Shown here piece after piece: positions 9,601 through 17,448 of a stretch of 64,000 bases of DNA. The position numbers and the translations under genes are program-made. Every line of letters begins with the position of its first letter. Position 1 is the stretch's first letter. The notes below the pieces were generated by a model. It did no database searches. It saw only the letters and a program-made list of their open reading frames with translations, and was not told the DNA's origin. This DNA is from Fimbriimonadia bacterium (lineage in GTDB: Bacteria; Armatimonadota; Fimbriimonadia; Fimbriimonadales; GBS-DC), in contig JAHCHP010000002.1 of assembly GCA_026129765.1 (NCBI GenBank), forward strand, positions 1-64,000. Reading direction: 5' to 3'.

Positions 9601-9875
9601 GAGACCTGCGCCACGCCATACTGCGAGGTCGAGGTCACCTGCCGCGCGCCATTTACGCCGCTCACCGCGTCTTCAATCGGCTTGGCGATGAGCGTTTCAA
9701 TTTCATCCGGCGCGGCTCCGGGATAGGTCGTCAAAATAGAGATCGCCGGAAAGTCGACCTTCGGCTGCAGTTCAATTTGGGTGCGGTTGAGCGAATATAG
9801 CCCCAACACGATAATCGCCACCATGAACACTGCAATCGTAACCGGGCGATCTAAAGCTAATTTTGTCAGCCACAT
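6609..9875 (-). CDS. RND efflux transporter inner-membrane permease (AcrB/HAE1-like)
   Basis: 1088 residues, the normal length for the HAE1 family of resistance-nodulation-division pumps. It starts with the family's usual MWLTKLALDRPVTIAVFM helix. It contains the proton-relay helix AVGILVDDSIVVIENIYRH with the paired Asp, and IGLVGKNAILLVDYTN with the relay Lys. Two large periplasmic loops and about 12 membrane helices are expected. A glycine-rich insertion (GFGGGGGGGFG) lies in the second periplasmic loop. As the last gene of tetR-tolC-MFP-RND it should form a tripartite pump exporting hydrophobic compounds. Substrate is unknown. Regulation is most likely through the TetR protein and the operator array upstream of that gene. 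Confidence 0.95.
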   Translation of the reverse strand: MWLTKLALDRPVTIAVFMVAIIVLGLYSLNRTQIELQPKVDFPAISILTTYPGAAPDEIETLIAKPIEDAVSGVNGARQVTSTSQYGVAQVSIEFYIGTDIDVAFTDVQAKIEAARRQLPADADTPIVSKLDTASEPVMFISLGGSRSAADMRDLADNVIKDRVGSVQGVAAVSVSGGQKREIIVEVDRGRLDAYGLSINSLTRAIQSSNLNLPSGRITEGEREYSVRVIGEFGSVQELKDLKIYLQGQGNNPGRTIRLSDVATVKDSVQERTSLTRINGKESISLVVQKASDANAMEVSEGVRGVMGKLQSEYPDLEIAYTFDQATPVKESLIDLRVALYLAIILVVAVVYVFLYNVRGTFIVALAIPTCIFATFIVIYFAGFTINTMTMLALSLAVGILVDDSIVVIENIYRHLALGEEPAEAAFNGRSEIGLAAIVITFIDVAVFLPVAFMGGVTGQFFRSFGITVAVATLFSLLVSFTITPMLASRWYRSGEALEKPSGLFKYFDRFYSALERGYKRILGFALRLRYLVIIAANGALVATLFLIGYSASQGSPLLPFRFAPSQDQGLIRVSVTLPPDASLEQTTKVVEQVEQAAMSIQEVKYVSALVGTTSGSAFGAGNTGPRYADIRITLDEKQAMLDSIMFWVKHDEELRTRRDVFIADELRGKIGVIPGAQVSVNTVSGFGGGGGGGFGAPIQVVLSGRDTQTLVQTAENVKRIVSEIPGVKDPDLSWSSGKPELQVRLDRERMAALGVTASDVAFALRTSYEGNIDSKFREFGREYNIRVQLQPEDRARSNELSDIVVAYAQSQPIRLRDVGTVSVADGPTKIERTNRQRQVTVSSNLLPGFTPGNVQVVIERALEEQNAIPPGVAVSRQGENEVMAREGVYMGQALLLAFILVYLLMAALFENWLYPFIIQFSQPQALVGALLALIVAGSELNIVSMIGIIMLIGLVGKNAILLVDYTNTLRRRGLPKREALLEAGPIRLRPIMMTTIAMVLGMLPIALAIGRGSEFRAPLGIAVIGGLIVSTLLTLVVIPCTYYVFDDISSGLGRLIWRRKLQPASTASAAVQAQELPEEATSIHKDQ

Positions 9876-9908
9876 AACATTTCTCTCCTGTCAATTTGCA
9901 ATGGCTTG

Positions 9909-11411
9909 TTAACGGCTCTGGGAAGTCTGCACGCGCTGGTCTTGGACACGAACTGCCTGCCCGTCGCTGAGAGCGTCCTGACCCCGAATCACAACGACTT
10001 CACCGGGTCGAATTCCTTCCGCATACAGTACCGTTGTGTCAGAGGCGCGTACCTTCACTGCTCTTTCCGAAGCTTTTTCATTGGCAACCACAAAAACGCG
10101 CGTATTGCCGGCTCTTTCCAGCAGCGCAAGTTTCGGCAGCAGCGGCACATTGGCATACGTCCGGACCGTGATTCTGCCGCGCGCGAACATACCGGGCTTC
10201 AACTTCGCGTCCGGATTGTTCAAAGTGATCCGCACCTTCAAGTCTCGCGAGTCGGAACTGGCAAGGGGGTAAATTTCATCCATCGCGCCAGTAAAAGGCG
10301 TGTTGGGAAACGCATCCACTGTGACCTGAACCGGCTGTCCTTGTTTCAATTCGCGAATGAGCGTTTCCGAGACATTCGCCTCAAAATGAAGCTTGCTCAA
10401 GCTGACGATTCTCGCGACGGGAACGCCCGGCGAGACCATCGTCCCCACTTCCGCGTACCGCGCCGCGATATAGCCATCAAAGGGCGCGCGCATGGTGGAG
10501 TTGCTGATCTGCTGCTGCACATAAGCGCGGTTGGCACGCGCCTGATTCAGCGCAGCCCGCGCCGCTTCCACCTGCTGCTGGCGCAGGGAATTTTGGGATC
10601 TGCCGATCACCGCCTGGCGATAGGCTTCTTCCGCTTGGCGCACCTGTTGTTCGGCGGCTTCGATATCTTCGCGCCGCGGTCCCTCTTTGACCAAACTCAA
10701 GGCTTTTTGCGACGACTGATATTGTGCCAATGCCGCGTTTGCCAGCGCCAATTTCTGATCGTAAGCGGCTTTGGGCAGCGCGCCCTGTTCATACAGGCGC
10801 TGGGTATTTTCTAAGTCGGTCTTCGCCCAGTCATAGCTGGCTTTCGCGGCGGCGACTTGCTGTTCCGCCTGCTGTACCTCCTGCGGACGAGAACCGGTCT
10901 GCAAGGCTCTTAGGCGCGCCTGTGCCGCTTCCAGCGCGGCTTTCGCGGTTTTGATTTGCGCATCGGTTTGCGCGGGCTGCACGCTGGACGCGATTTCGGC
11001 TTGGCGCAGTTGCGCGGCAGCGGCTTGGATGGCGGCATCCGATTGCTGCATCTGAACGCGCAAATCAGAGGTGTCTTGCTGGGCGATGATCTGCCCGGCT
11101 TTCACAAAGTTTCCCTCGACCACATTCATCTGCGTGATTTTTGCCGCTACCTTCGGCGAAAGGGTCGCATCTTTCAGGGTCGCGAGTTGCCCTGTTACTT
11201 CCATCGCTTCCGTCAGTGAGCCGGTTCGGACGGTTGCCACTTCGACCGTTGCAGCGGGCGCTTCATTAGCGGCAGGCTGCGCTGCGCCGGCTTCTCCAGA
11301 GGGGTCGCCTTGCGCGCCCTGCTCGCCGCCCTTACTGCACGCCGCTAATCCGAGGCTCAGCGCAACACTAAGCGCAATCCATGCGCGGATCTGTTTCTGT
11401 AGAGTCGTCAT
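9909..11411 (-). CDS. RND efflux periplasmic adaptor (membrane fusion protein)
   Basis: About 500 residues from ATG 11411, which has GGAGG 11 nt upstream; longer readings overlap tolC and have no ribosome site. The N-terminus is a lipoprotein signal (SVALSLGLAACSKGG, lipid-anchored Cys), followed by a low-complexity Gly/Ala/Glu linker. A biotinyl-lipoyl-like half (KITQMNVVEGNFVKAGQIIAQ) comes next. Then there is an unusually long Ala/Gln-rich coiled-coil hairpin of roughly 200 residues, the second lipoyl half (NSTMRAPFDGYIAARYAEVG), and beta-barrel and membrane-proximal domains. The long hairpin should contact the TolC protein encoded next to it. It lies between tolC and the RND gene. Confidence 0.93.
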   Translation of the reverse strand: MTTLQKQIRAWIALSVALSLGLAACSKGGEQGAQGDPSGEAGAAQPAANEAPAATVEVATVRTGSLTEAMEVTGQLATLKDATLSPKVAAKITQMNVVEGNFVKAGQIIAQQDTSDLRVQMQQSDAAIQAAAAQLRQAEIASSVQPAQTDAQIKTAKAALEAAQARLRALQTGSRPQEVQQAEQQVAAAKASYDWAKTDLENTQRLYEQGALPKAAYDQKLALANAALAQYQSSQKALSLVKEGPRREDIEAAEQQVRQAEEAYRQAVIGRSQNSLRQQQVEAARAALNQARANRAYVQQQISNSTMRAPFDGYIAARYAEVGTMVSPGVPVARIVSLSKLHFEANVSETLIRELKQGQPVQVTVDAFPNTPFTGAMDEIYPLASSDSRDLKVRITLNNPDAKLKPGMFARGRITVRTYANVPLLPKLALLERAGNTRVFVVANEKASERAVKVRASDTTVLYAEGIRPGEVVVIRGQDALSDGQAVRVQDQRVQTSQSR

Positions 11412-11439
11412 TGTTTGTGTTGCCTCCATAGTAAAAAAT

Positions 11440-12744
11440 TTAGAGATAGTTTTCCCCAATTTTGCCAATCGCCTTTTGAAGCGCGGCATAGGCATTAAGG
11501 TAATCATACTGGGCATTGACTTCGTTCGTTTGCGCCTGTGTATAGGCTAACTCCGCATCGCTGATTTCCAGTTGGGTTGAGACACCCGCTTCAAACCGAA
11601 CCCGCGCCAACCGTAATCCCTCTTTGGCTTGCTCCAATCCGCGTTTCACCACTTCCAGCGTTTTTCGGGTATTGGTCAAAGTGAGATAGGCGTTTTTAAC
11701 TTCCAACGCGACGCCTTCACGAATTTGCAACGCATTGATCTTAGCAATTTCCAAATTATCTTTCGCTTGGTTCACCCGCGCGCCTGTGATTCCGTTGTCG
11801 AACACCGGCACCGAAACCACTGCCGTCGCCGTGAACGTGGTGCTGCGCGGATTGAAAGTCGAAGTGTTCAAGTTGAAGTCGAGCTGGCCATTCACAGCAA
11901 AGGTCGGCAACATGCCGCTTCGAGCGTTGCGTACCCCGGTGTTCGCCAGTTCAATGTTCTTTTCCGCCGCTTTGATTTCCGGTCGAAGTTCGTGAGCGGT
12001 CTGCACCAACGCGCTCAGTTCGCTCTCCATGCCGGGCAGCGTCTCCGAACGAGTCACTGTGATGGGGAGTTCCAGATCGCGCCCCAGCGTGTTGTTTAAG
12101 CTGGCTTTTGCCAGTTCCAGGTTGTTGCGCGCATTGATCAGCGACTGTTCGTTCTGGGCGATCTGGGTTTGAGCGCGCAAAAGGTCAAACTGCGCCGCAA
12201 CTCCCGCATCCACCTGAACCTGTGTGATTCGGAGCCGTTCTTGCGCATTCCTGAACGCCTCTTCCGCCACGCTGACGAACGCTTCCGCGCGCGCGACATT
12301 CTGGTACGCCTGGGTCACCGATAAAATCAGGTCATTTTTCGCGCGCTCATAATCCAGCCGGGCGGCTTCAACCGCCAATTCCGAGAGACGAACTCGCGTT
12401 TTGATCGTTCCGCTGATATCGATGGGCTGGGTCGCGGTGACTCGCGCGGTCCGGTTTTCGATGCTGCCCAATGAGATCTCTTGAGGTCCAAACTGCACTT
12501 TCGCGACACGGTCATTGCGGACATAAGTCCCCGTTCCATTGACCTGCATGCCGCTGCTGGCGCGCGCTTCGCCGGCTTGCGCTTCGGCTTTCTGGACGTT
12601 CTGTTCCGCGATCAAAAAGCCCCGGTTGTTCTTCAAGGCGGTCTGAATCGCTTCTTGCAAAGTCAATGTATCATTTGATTGCGCTGATGCCATCCCTATG
12701 AGCAGCGCGCTGCTTAAACAAATCCATCTCCATTTCAGATGCAT
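11440..12744 (-). CDS. TolC-family outer-membrane efflux protein
   Basis: About 434 residues from ATG 12744, which is followed by a clean signal peptide (SSALLIGMASAQS). The upstream AGGAGG lies inside the end of tetR (13-nt spacing), suggesting translational coupling. The protein shows the two internally similar halves of the OEP family: long heptad-rich helices with QLDFNL- and TATVVSVPVFDNG-type strand regions, and repeated motifs such as ARVRFEAGVSTQLEISDAEL and ITQVQVDAGVAAQFDLLRAQ. It should form the trimeric outer-membrane channel of the pump. Its presence supports a two-membrane cell envelope. Confidence 0.93.
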   Translation of the reverse strand: MHLKWRWICLSSALLIGMASAQSNDTLTLQEAIQTALKNNRGFLIAEQNVQKAEAQAGEARASSGMQVNGTGTYVRNDRVAKVQFGPQEISLGSIENRTARVTATQPIDISGTIKTRVRLSELAVEAARLDYERAKNDLILSVTQAYQNVARAEAFVSVAEEAFRNAQERLRITQVQVDAGVAAQFDLLRAQTQIAQNEQSLINARNNLELAKASLNNTLGRDLELPITVTRSETLPGMESELSALVQTAHELRPEIKAAEKNIELANTGVRNARSGMLPTFAVNGQLDFNLNTSTFNPRSTTFTATAVVSVPVFDNGITGARVNQAKDNLEIAKINALQIREGVALEVKNAYLTLTNTRKTLEVVKRGLEQAKEGLRLARVRFEAGVSTQLEISDAELAYTQAQTNEVNAQYDYLNAYAALQKAIGKIGENYL

Positions 12745-12752
12745 GGGTCGTT

Positions 12753-13418
12753 TTATGCCTCCTGTTTGCAAATCGCAGGTTTGAAAAATTCCATGGTTTT
12801 CTTGAGGGCATCCGCAAACGGCTGCGCGCCGTCGTTCATTGCCCACTCCAACATACTCATCCGATAAGTCAACATAAAATAGTTCGCCAACTCTTCCGCT
12901 GAGACATCATTCCTAAACTCGCCAATCTTCTGCCCAATTTCTATTCCCCTGGCGCAGCGATGAATGGCTTCCACCCCCAATTGCCGGAGCCGTTCCCGAA
13001 CATCGGCATTGAGACAGCAAACGGCTAAGTGTGTGCGCACAAAGGTCGGCGTCTTCGCGTCTTGCTGTGCCACATAGCCCATAATATCCATCATCGTATC
13101 CCACTGAGAACCACTTTCTTCGTGGTTCAGCGCCTCCACATACTCGGCAACCTCATCGATCAGATTCTCTACATGAGCGCACAACACCAACTCTTTATTG
13201 GGGAAATGCGCGAAAAAAGTGCCTTTCGCGACATCTGCCCGCTCGGTAATCTCTTCCACTGTAATCTGATCAAACGGCTTCTCCGAGAGCAAAGAGAGCG
13301 CAGCGCCAATAATTTTTAGGCGCGTTTCCTCTTTGCGTCTCTCGCGACGATTGAGATGTTCCTCACACTTGGCTCCTATCTCACGCGGGTGCAGACCTGT
13401 ATCTAATTTCACATTCAT
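12753..13418 (-). CDS. TetR/AcrR-family repressor of the efflux operon
   Basis: About 221 residues from ATG 13418, chosen over TTG 13433 because GAGG lies 9 nt upstream. The N-terminal HTH is clear at about residues 25-75 (RLKIIGAALSLLSEKPFDQ; VAKGTFFAHFPNKELVL). The C-terminal helical domain is the likely ligand pocket. It is the first gene of the tetR-tolC-MFP-RND operon. Its promoter (TTGACA, 18 nt, TACAAT on the minus strand) is overlapped and followed by five imperfect copies of a 13-bp palindrome, so autorepression and induction by a pump substrate are likely. The divergent mtlD-like gene might share this control. Confidence 0.9.
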   Translation of the reverse strand: MNVKLDTGLHPREIGAKCEEHLNRRERRKEETRLKIIGAALSLLSEKPFDQITVEEITERADVAKGTFFAHFPNKELVLCAHVENLIDEVAEYVEALNHEESGSQWDTMMDIMGYVAQQDAKTPTFVRTHLAVCCLNADVRERLRQLGVEAIHRCARGIEIGQKIGEFRNDVSAEELANYFMLTYRMSMLEWAMNDGAQPFADALKKTMEFFKPAICKQEA

Positions 13419-13442
13419 AGCAAAATACCTCAATAATTACCC

Positions 13443-13525
13443 TGACTTCAGGTCATACTTAGACTGCGGGTCATCTCTGACTTTTGGTCATAAATGACTG
13501 GCGGTCAATATTGTACCACAAGTCA
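13443..13525. promoter_or_regulatory. Tandem operator array, five 13-bp palindromes with 17-18 bp period
   Basis: Four clear copies of TGAC-N5-GTCA type palindromes start at 13443, 13461, 13478 and 13495. A degenerate fifth starts at 13513. The core consensus is TGACTnnnGGTCA. The start-to-start spacing is 18, 17, 17 and 18 bp. The array covers the -10 box and transcription start of tetR and its whole 5-prime leader. I infer binding by the adjacent TetR protein in a head-to-tail filament or as several dimers. Confidence 0.8.
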
Positions 13526-13539
13526 TTTTCATATGTCAA
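13510..13539 (-). promoter_or_regulatory. Promoter of the tetR-efflux operon
   Basis: On the minus strand, a consensus TTGACA (13539-13534) is followed after 18 nt by TACAAT (13515-13510), itself preceded by GG. The predicted start near 13503 falls inside the fourth operator copy, so repressor binding would block initiation. Confidence 0.75.
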
Positions 13540-13551
13540 GAGGGGGAAACT

Positions 13552-14592
13552 TTGAGTTTATCTCTCATGGGGTACTCTTCTCGTATGCGGAAAGCATGGA
13601 TTTTTGGCGCAGGCAAAATCGGACGCGGATTCTTGGGACACCTCTTTTCTCAAAGCAGCTGGGAAACGGGTTTCGTGGATACTCGACGCGATGTGATCGA
13701 CGCCTTGAACCGGAAACGCGCCTACGATATCGAATTCCCCGATGGCGAGCGCGTCCCCGTTGCGCCCGTGAAAGGCTGCGCTTTGGAACAAACAGAAACG
13801 GTTATTCAAGCCATCGAGGAAGCGGATATTTTAGCGACGGCGGTCGGTGTCAACGCGCTGCCCACTTTAGGCGCGATTTTGGCGCAGGGATTCGTTCAAC
13901 GAGCGCGCCGCGAAAACGCCTTCCCGCTCAACCTCTTGATCTGCGAAAATGACCTCGATGCAAATATCCTGCTGAAATCAGCCGTAGAAAACGCGCTTCC
14001 CGCCAGCCATCAACTGCTTGTTGAGCAAATCGGGTTCGTGCGTTGTGTGGTCAGCCGGATGGTCTTTGAGGAACTGCCCGGCGATCCCCCCGTACCTCGC
14101 GCGGAACGCTATGCCCTATTGCCTATTGACGGTGACGCGCTTAAGGGCAGCCTGCCCTCTGTACAAGGATTGCTCGCCGTGCAGCCGTTTCAAGCGCATA
14201 TGGAGCGCAAGCTCTACCTGCACAACGGCTTGCATGCGATGTTGGCTTACGAAGGCGCATTGAAAGGACTGACCTACATTCATGAAGCGATGAACGACCC
14301 TGCCCTTCGCGCGCAAGTGGAAGCGGCAGCAAACGCCCTGCAACGCGCTTTCCTGAAAACAGGACTTTTTGAAGCCGAAGAGTTCCGGGCGCACCAGCAA
14401 GACCTGCTGACGCGCTTTGCGGACACCTCCTATCGCGACTCCATCCGGCGGGTGGCGCGCGACCCGCAACGCAAACTGCGACCAGGCGACCGGCTGCTGG
14501 GCGCGGCGCAGTTCCTACGGGAACATGGAGAAGACCCTGCCGCTTTTGAAAGCGCGATCCAAGCCGCAAGACAATATATCGACACAGAATAG
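13552..14592 (+). CDS. mtlD: Mannitol-1-phosphate 5-dehydrogenase-like protein
   Basis: 346 residues, slightly short for the family (about 380). It matches the mannitol dehydrogenase / M1PDH superfamily: an N-terminal Rossmann motif with FGAGKIGRGFLGHLF, an inner LICENDLDAN motif, and the C-terminal catalytic domain with RKLYLHNGLHAMLAY (catalytic Lys and His of the K-x4-N-x2-H pattern). The expected reaction is NAD-linked interconversion of mannitol 1-phosphate and fructose 6-phosphate. The start is uncertain: TTG 13552 has a strong AGAGGGGG 5 nt upstream, but family alignment would fit ATG 13585 (MRKAWIFG). It is divergent from the tetR operon. No mannitol PTS gene is in the window, so another sugar acid or polyol phosphate could be the substrate. 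Confidence 0.8.
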   Translation: MSLSLMGYSSRMRKAWIFGAGKIGRGFLGHLFSQSSWETGFVDTRRDVIDALNRKRAYDIEFPDGERVPVAPVKGCALEQTETVIQAIEEADILATAVGVNALPTLGAILAQGFVQRARRENAFPLNLLICENDLDANILLKSAVENALPASHQLLVEQIGFVRCVVSRMVFEELPGDPPVPRAERYALLPIDGDALKGSLPSVQGLLAVQPFQAHMERKLYLHNGLHAMLAYEGALKGLTYIHEAMNDPALRAQVEAAANALQRAFLKTGLFEAEEFRAHQQDLLTRFADTSYRDSIRRVARDPQRKLRPGDRLLGAAQFLREHGEDPAAFESAIQAARQYIDTE

Positions 14593-14617
14593 GTAAAATC
14601 ATTTCTGGAGGAAAACG

Positions 14618-16039
14618 ATGAAGAAAGTCACGGTTACAGTCGGTCTGTTCAGCGTAGCCTTCGTTTTCTCATGGATACAAAGCAACAGCGACAATCCGGT
14701 GGTTGCTGCCGATAAAAAAATGGTGGAAGTGGGCAAACCGCTGCAACTCACAACAGATGGATATGCCGATCATCTTGCTTGGTCGCCCAAAGGCGATCTG
14801 CTCTTCTATGTGTGGATGGACGAAAAACCGCAAAGCGTTTCAGCACAAATGGAAGCAAAGGAGGAACCGGAGATCATTGAGGCTGTTGGAATAGAACTTC
14901 GCTCTTATGACGGCAAGCGTACGACCACTCTGAAAAGAACGCTTTCGCCTATAAATAGAATTAAATCGCTCCACCACATCTACAACCTATTTGAATACCG
15001 CTTTTTACCGCAAAAGCGAACATTTCTCATCAGCTACTATGCTTTAAGTCCGGTCGATAATGCGCCCCAGCCATTCTATCAACCTCAGGCGTTCGTCGAA
15101 CTCCTGCCCTTGAACCGAGGTCAAACCTCAACGGTTATATGTTCTGCCGAAAACGCATTTTTTACTATTGAAGTATCACCAAAAGAAGATTACGCGCTTG
15201 TGAGACGTTTAAGTGAGAAAGAGCCGTTCACCGAACTGTTGGACTTGAAAACTTTGGCAAGAACGAAAGTCCTCACTGGGCGGCAATCTTTCATCACATG
15301 GAGAAAGAGTGGGGGTGCTTTCTACTTTGAAGATTTAGGAATTCGCCCAGTTAGCGTTTATCGCTATGATTTATCGACGGGTAAACCGGTGGAGGTAACC
15401 ATAAATGAAGTGATGGAAAACCAAATCTCAGAATCAAAGCACGAAACTTCTGCGCTCCAATTGAGTTCATCGGAAGAAAGCAGCCATCCCAAATACAACC
15501 TACACCCGCTCTATCTCAACTCAAAGAAAACAACGGTCGAACAGTACCAGAGCGCGCTTATCTCTCTCGACTCCCAATTTAGTGAGGAGTATTACAATTG
15601 CGCGCTGTCCCCCGCTGAGAACGCGGTGGCGTATGTGAATTGGCGCGATCAGTTGTTTATTGTGCCGCTGATCAAACGAGACCCGACCGATCTGCGCGAA
15701 AAAGTGGCATGCGGCGCGCCTGTCTCGGAAGAAGACAAGCAAAAATATTACTTGGAAAATGCTAAAGCCATCGGCACGGCGATGCAGTTGTATGTGCAGG
15801 ACTATGACGAACATTATCCTCTCAGCCACAACGCGGTAGATACCTTGAGACCTTACATCAAAGATGATGACGCATTCAACAGTTTGTCGGGAACACTCAA
15901 TTTCCGTTACCTGGGGAATGGCGAACAAGCCAATAAAGTCTCTCCAGACAGCCTGGTCGGGTACTTGGATATCGGAGGAACGACAGTCGTAGGCATATAC
16001 GGCGACGGTTCTGTCCGTATGACCCCACGCCCTAAATAA
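14618..16039 (+). CDS. Exported TolB-like beta-propeller protein with pseudopilin-like C-terminus
   Basis: 473 residues. The N-terminus is a hydrophobic signal or anchor (VTVTVGLFSVAFVFSWIQ). Residues about 45-280 carry WSPKGDLLFYVW and similar repeats of a TolB/DPP-type propeller. The last 100 residues (KAIGTAMQLYVQDYDEHYP ... GDGSVRM) look like the globular half of the H-X9-DG prepilin-type proteins of Armatimonadota and Planctomycetes, yet no prepilin cleavage site is present at the N-terminus. A GGTAAAAT -10 box lies at 14592-14599 and GGAGG precedes the ATG. Function is unknown; the combination suggests an envelope protein that borrowed a pseudopilin domain. Confidence 0.7.
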   Translation: MKKVTVTVGLFSVAFVFSWIQSNSDNPVVAADKKMVEVGKPLQLTTDGYADHLAWSPKGDLLFYVWMDEKPQSVSAQMEAKEEPEIIEAVGIELRSYDGKRTTTLKRTLSPINRIKSLHHIYNLFEYRFLPQKRTFLISYYALSPVDNAPQPFYQPQAFVELLPLNRGQTSTVICSAENAFFTIEVSPKEDYALVRRLSEKEPFTELLDLKTLARTKVLTGRQSFITWRKSGGAFYFEDLGIRPVSVYRYDLSTGKPVEVTINEVMENQISESKHETSALQLSSSEESSHPKYNLHPLYLNSKKTTVEQYQSALISLDSQFSEEYYNCALSPAENAVAYVNWRDQLFIVPLIKRDPTDLREKVACGAPVSEEDKQKYYLENAKAIGTAMQLYVQDYDEHYPLSHNAVDTLRPYIKDDDAFNSLSGTLNFRYLGNGEQANKVSPDSLVGYLDIGGTTVVGIYGDGSVRMTPRPK

Positions 16040-16052
16040 GTCATAATCGGAT

Positions 16053-16646
16053 ATGGAAAAGAGACTAATCTTAGGGCTGGGCAATCCTGGTCAAGAATAT
16101 GCAGGCACGCGGCACAACGTAGGTTTCTGGGTCACGAGTCTGCTCTCCAAACGACATAACATCCCCATGAAGCAGTTCCGCCATCAGAGCCGCTATGGGG
16201 TGGGCGAGATTCAAGGGGTTTCGGTGATCTTGGCGCAGCCCATGACCTACATGAATTTGAGCGGACAGGCGGTGCGCGCGCTACTGAACACCTTTCAGTT
16301 GAAACCCTCTCAGATGCTGGTGGTTTACGATGATTTCGCGCTGCCGTTGGGCGCGATTCGATTGCGAGAATCGGGTTCTTCTGGTGGGCAAAAAGGCATG
16401 AAATCGATCATCGAGCGATTGGGAACCCAAGAGTTTCCGCGCCTGCGCCTGGGAATCGGTTCGCCTGACAGCGCAGCGGTCGACCATGTGCTGTCCACTT
16501 TCGACGCCCACGAAAAAGAGGATATGCTGATCACGCTGGAGCATGCGGCGGACGCGGTGGAGGCATGGCTCACCGATCCCATTTCTCTCGTCATGAGCCG
16601 GTACAACAAAAATTGGATTCAATCGCCCCCTACAGAAACCTCTTAA
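16053..16646 (+). CDS. pth: Peptidyl-tRNA hydrolase
   Basis: 197 residues, full length. The enzyme recycles peptidyl-tRNAs released during translation. The conserved residues are visible: GLGNPGQEYAGTRHNVGFWV with the catalytic His, PMTYMNLSGQAV with the tRNA-binding Asn, and VVYDDFALPLGAIRLR with the catalytic Asp, followed by SGGQKGMKSI. It starts 13 nt after the preceding gene and has no clear Shine-Dalgarno; CATAAT ends 5 nt before the ATG. It ends 1 nt before the convergent ABC permease. Confidence 0.97.
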   Translation: MEKRLILGLGNPGQEYAGTRHNVGFWVTSLLSKRHNIPMKQFRHQSRYGVGEIQGVSVILAQPMTYMNLSGQAVRALLNTFQLKPSQMLVVYDDFALPLGAIRLRESGSSGGQKGMKSIIERLGTQEFPRLRLGIGSPDSAAVDHVLSTFDAHEKEDMLITLEHAADAVEAWLTDPISLVMSRYNKNWIQSPPTETS

Positions 16647-16647
16647 G

Positions 16648-17448
16648 TTAGGAACTTGCGCTGGTATAGGAGCGGAGCGCGAACCGCCAGAAAAAACGCC
16701 CCACAACAAAAAACGTAATCGCCCATAGAGCGGCAAAACTGAGAAACCCAATGTCCGACTTGCCCAGCAGCGCCTTGGCGGGAATCGTGGCTAAAAAAGC
16801 GACCGGCAACACATAAGTGAACACCCGGCGCAAGATACGGTCAAACACATCGGTGGGAAATCGCCCGATCTGTACAAACACATCCGACAGCACCCACAAA
16901 TTATCTACCCGCACAAACCAAATGCTGAGGGTCATCATCATGAAATGGAACGAATAGTAAATCACAATCCCCCAGAACGTCATCGCGAAATAGAGCAGCA
17001 CATTCAGCCCGCTGGGAATGGTATCCAATTGGTAAAGCGCATACCCCATCAGCGCGAAACCGCCAAAGAGACTGCCCAATTGATCCAAATTGACCCGGCG
17101 CATCGAGAGCCAAAACTGCGAATCGATGGGCTTAAACAGCACAAAATCCAACGTGCCTTGCCTCACCATCGTTGGCAGTTCAGTCAGCCCAAACCAGAAC
17201 AGCGTGCCAATCACCGCATCCAGCAGATAGCAGGTGGCTGCCAGCACAAACGCCTCGCCCTCAGACCAGCCCGCGATCGACTCAGTGTGTCCAAAGACCA
17301 CCTTCAACGTGATGACAAAGAAGGATGCCCAGCCCAGGTTCACAATCACTTTCGCCCAGAAATTGGCTCGAAATTCCGCTTCCCGCACGAAACTGGAGCG
17401 AAGAAACGCGCGGTACATCCTCCAGTAAAATGCCCAACGCTGTCTCAC
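16648..17448 (-). CDS. ABC-2 type permease (DUF990/PF06182-like), second of a pair
   Basis: 266 residues with about six membrane helices. The pattern FRANFWAKVIVNLGWASFFV near the N-terminus and QGTLDFVLFKPIDSQFWLS in the middle are typical of the DUF990 ABC-2 permeases, which usually occur as two permeases plus one ATPase. Its ATG overlaps the stop of the upstream permease (ATGA, 4 nt), so both subunits are probably made in equal amounts. No ATP-binding subunit is encoded nearby; it must come from another locus if the transporter is active. Substrate unknown. Confidence 0.85.
   Translation of the reverse strand: MRQRWAFYWRMYRAFLRSSFVREAEFRANFWAKVIVNLGWASFFVITLKVVFGHTESIAGWSEGEAFVLAATCYLLDAVIGTLFWFGLTELPTMVRQGTLDFVLFKPIDSQFWLSMRRVNLDQLGSLFGGFALMGYALYQLDTIPSGLNVLLYFAMTFWGIVIYYSFHFMMMTLSIWFVRVDNLWVLSDVFVQIGRFPTDVFDRILRRVFTYVLPVAFLATIPAKALLGKSDIGFLSFAALWAITFFVVGRFFWRFALRSYTSASS

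Noticed and set aside
9906-10814. 302-codon open frame on the plus strand
   Set aside because: Antisense to the membrane fusion protein gene, which has full family support.
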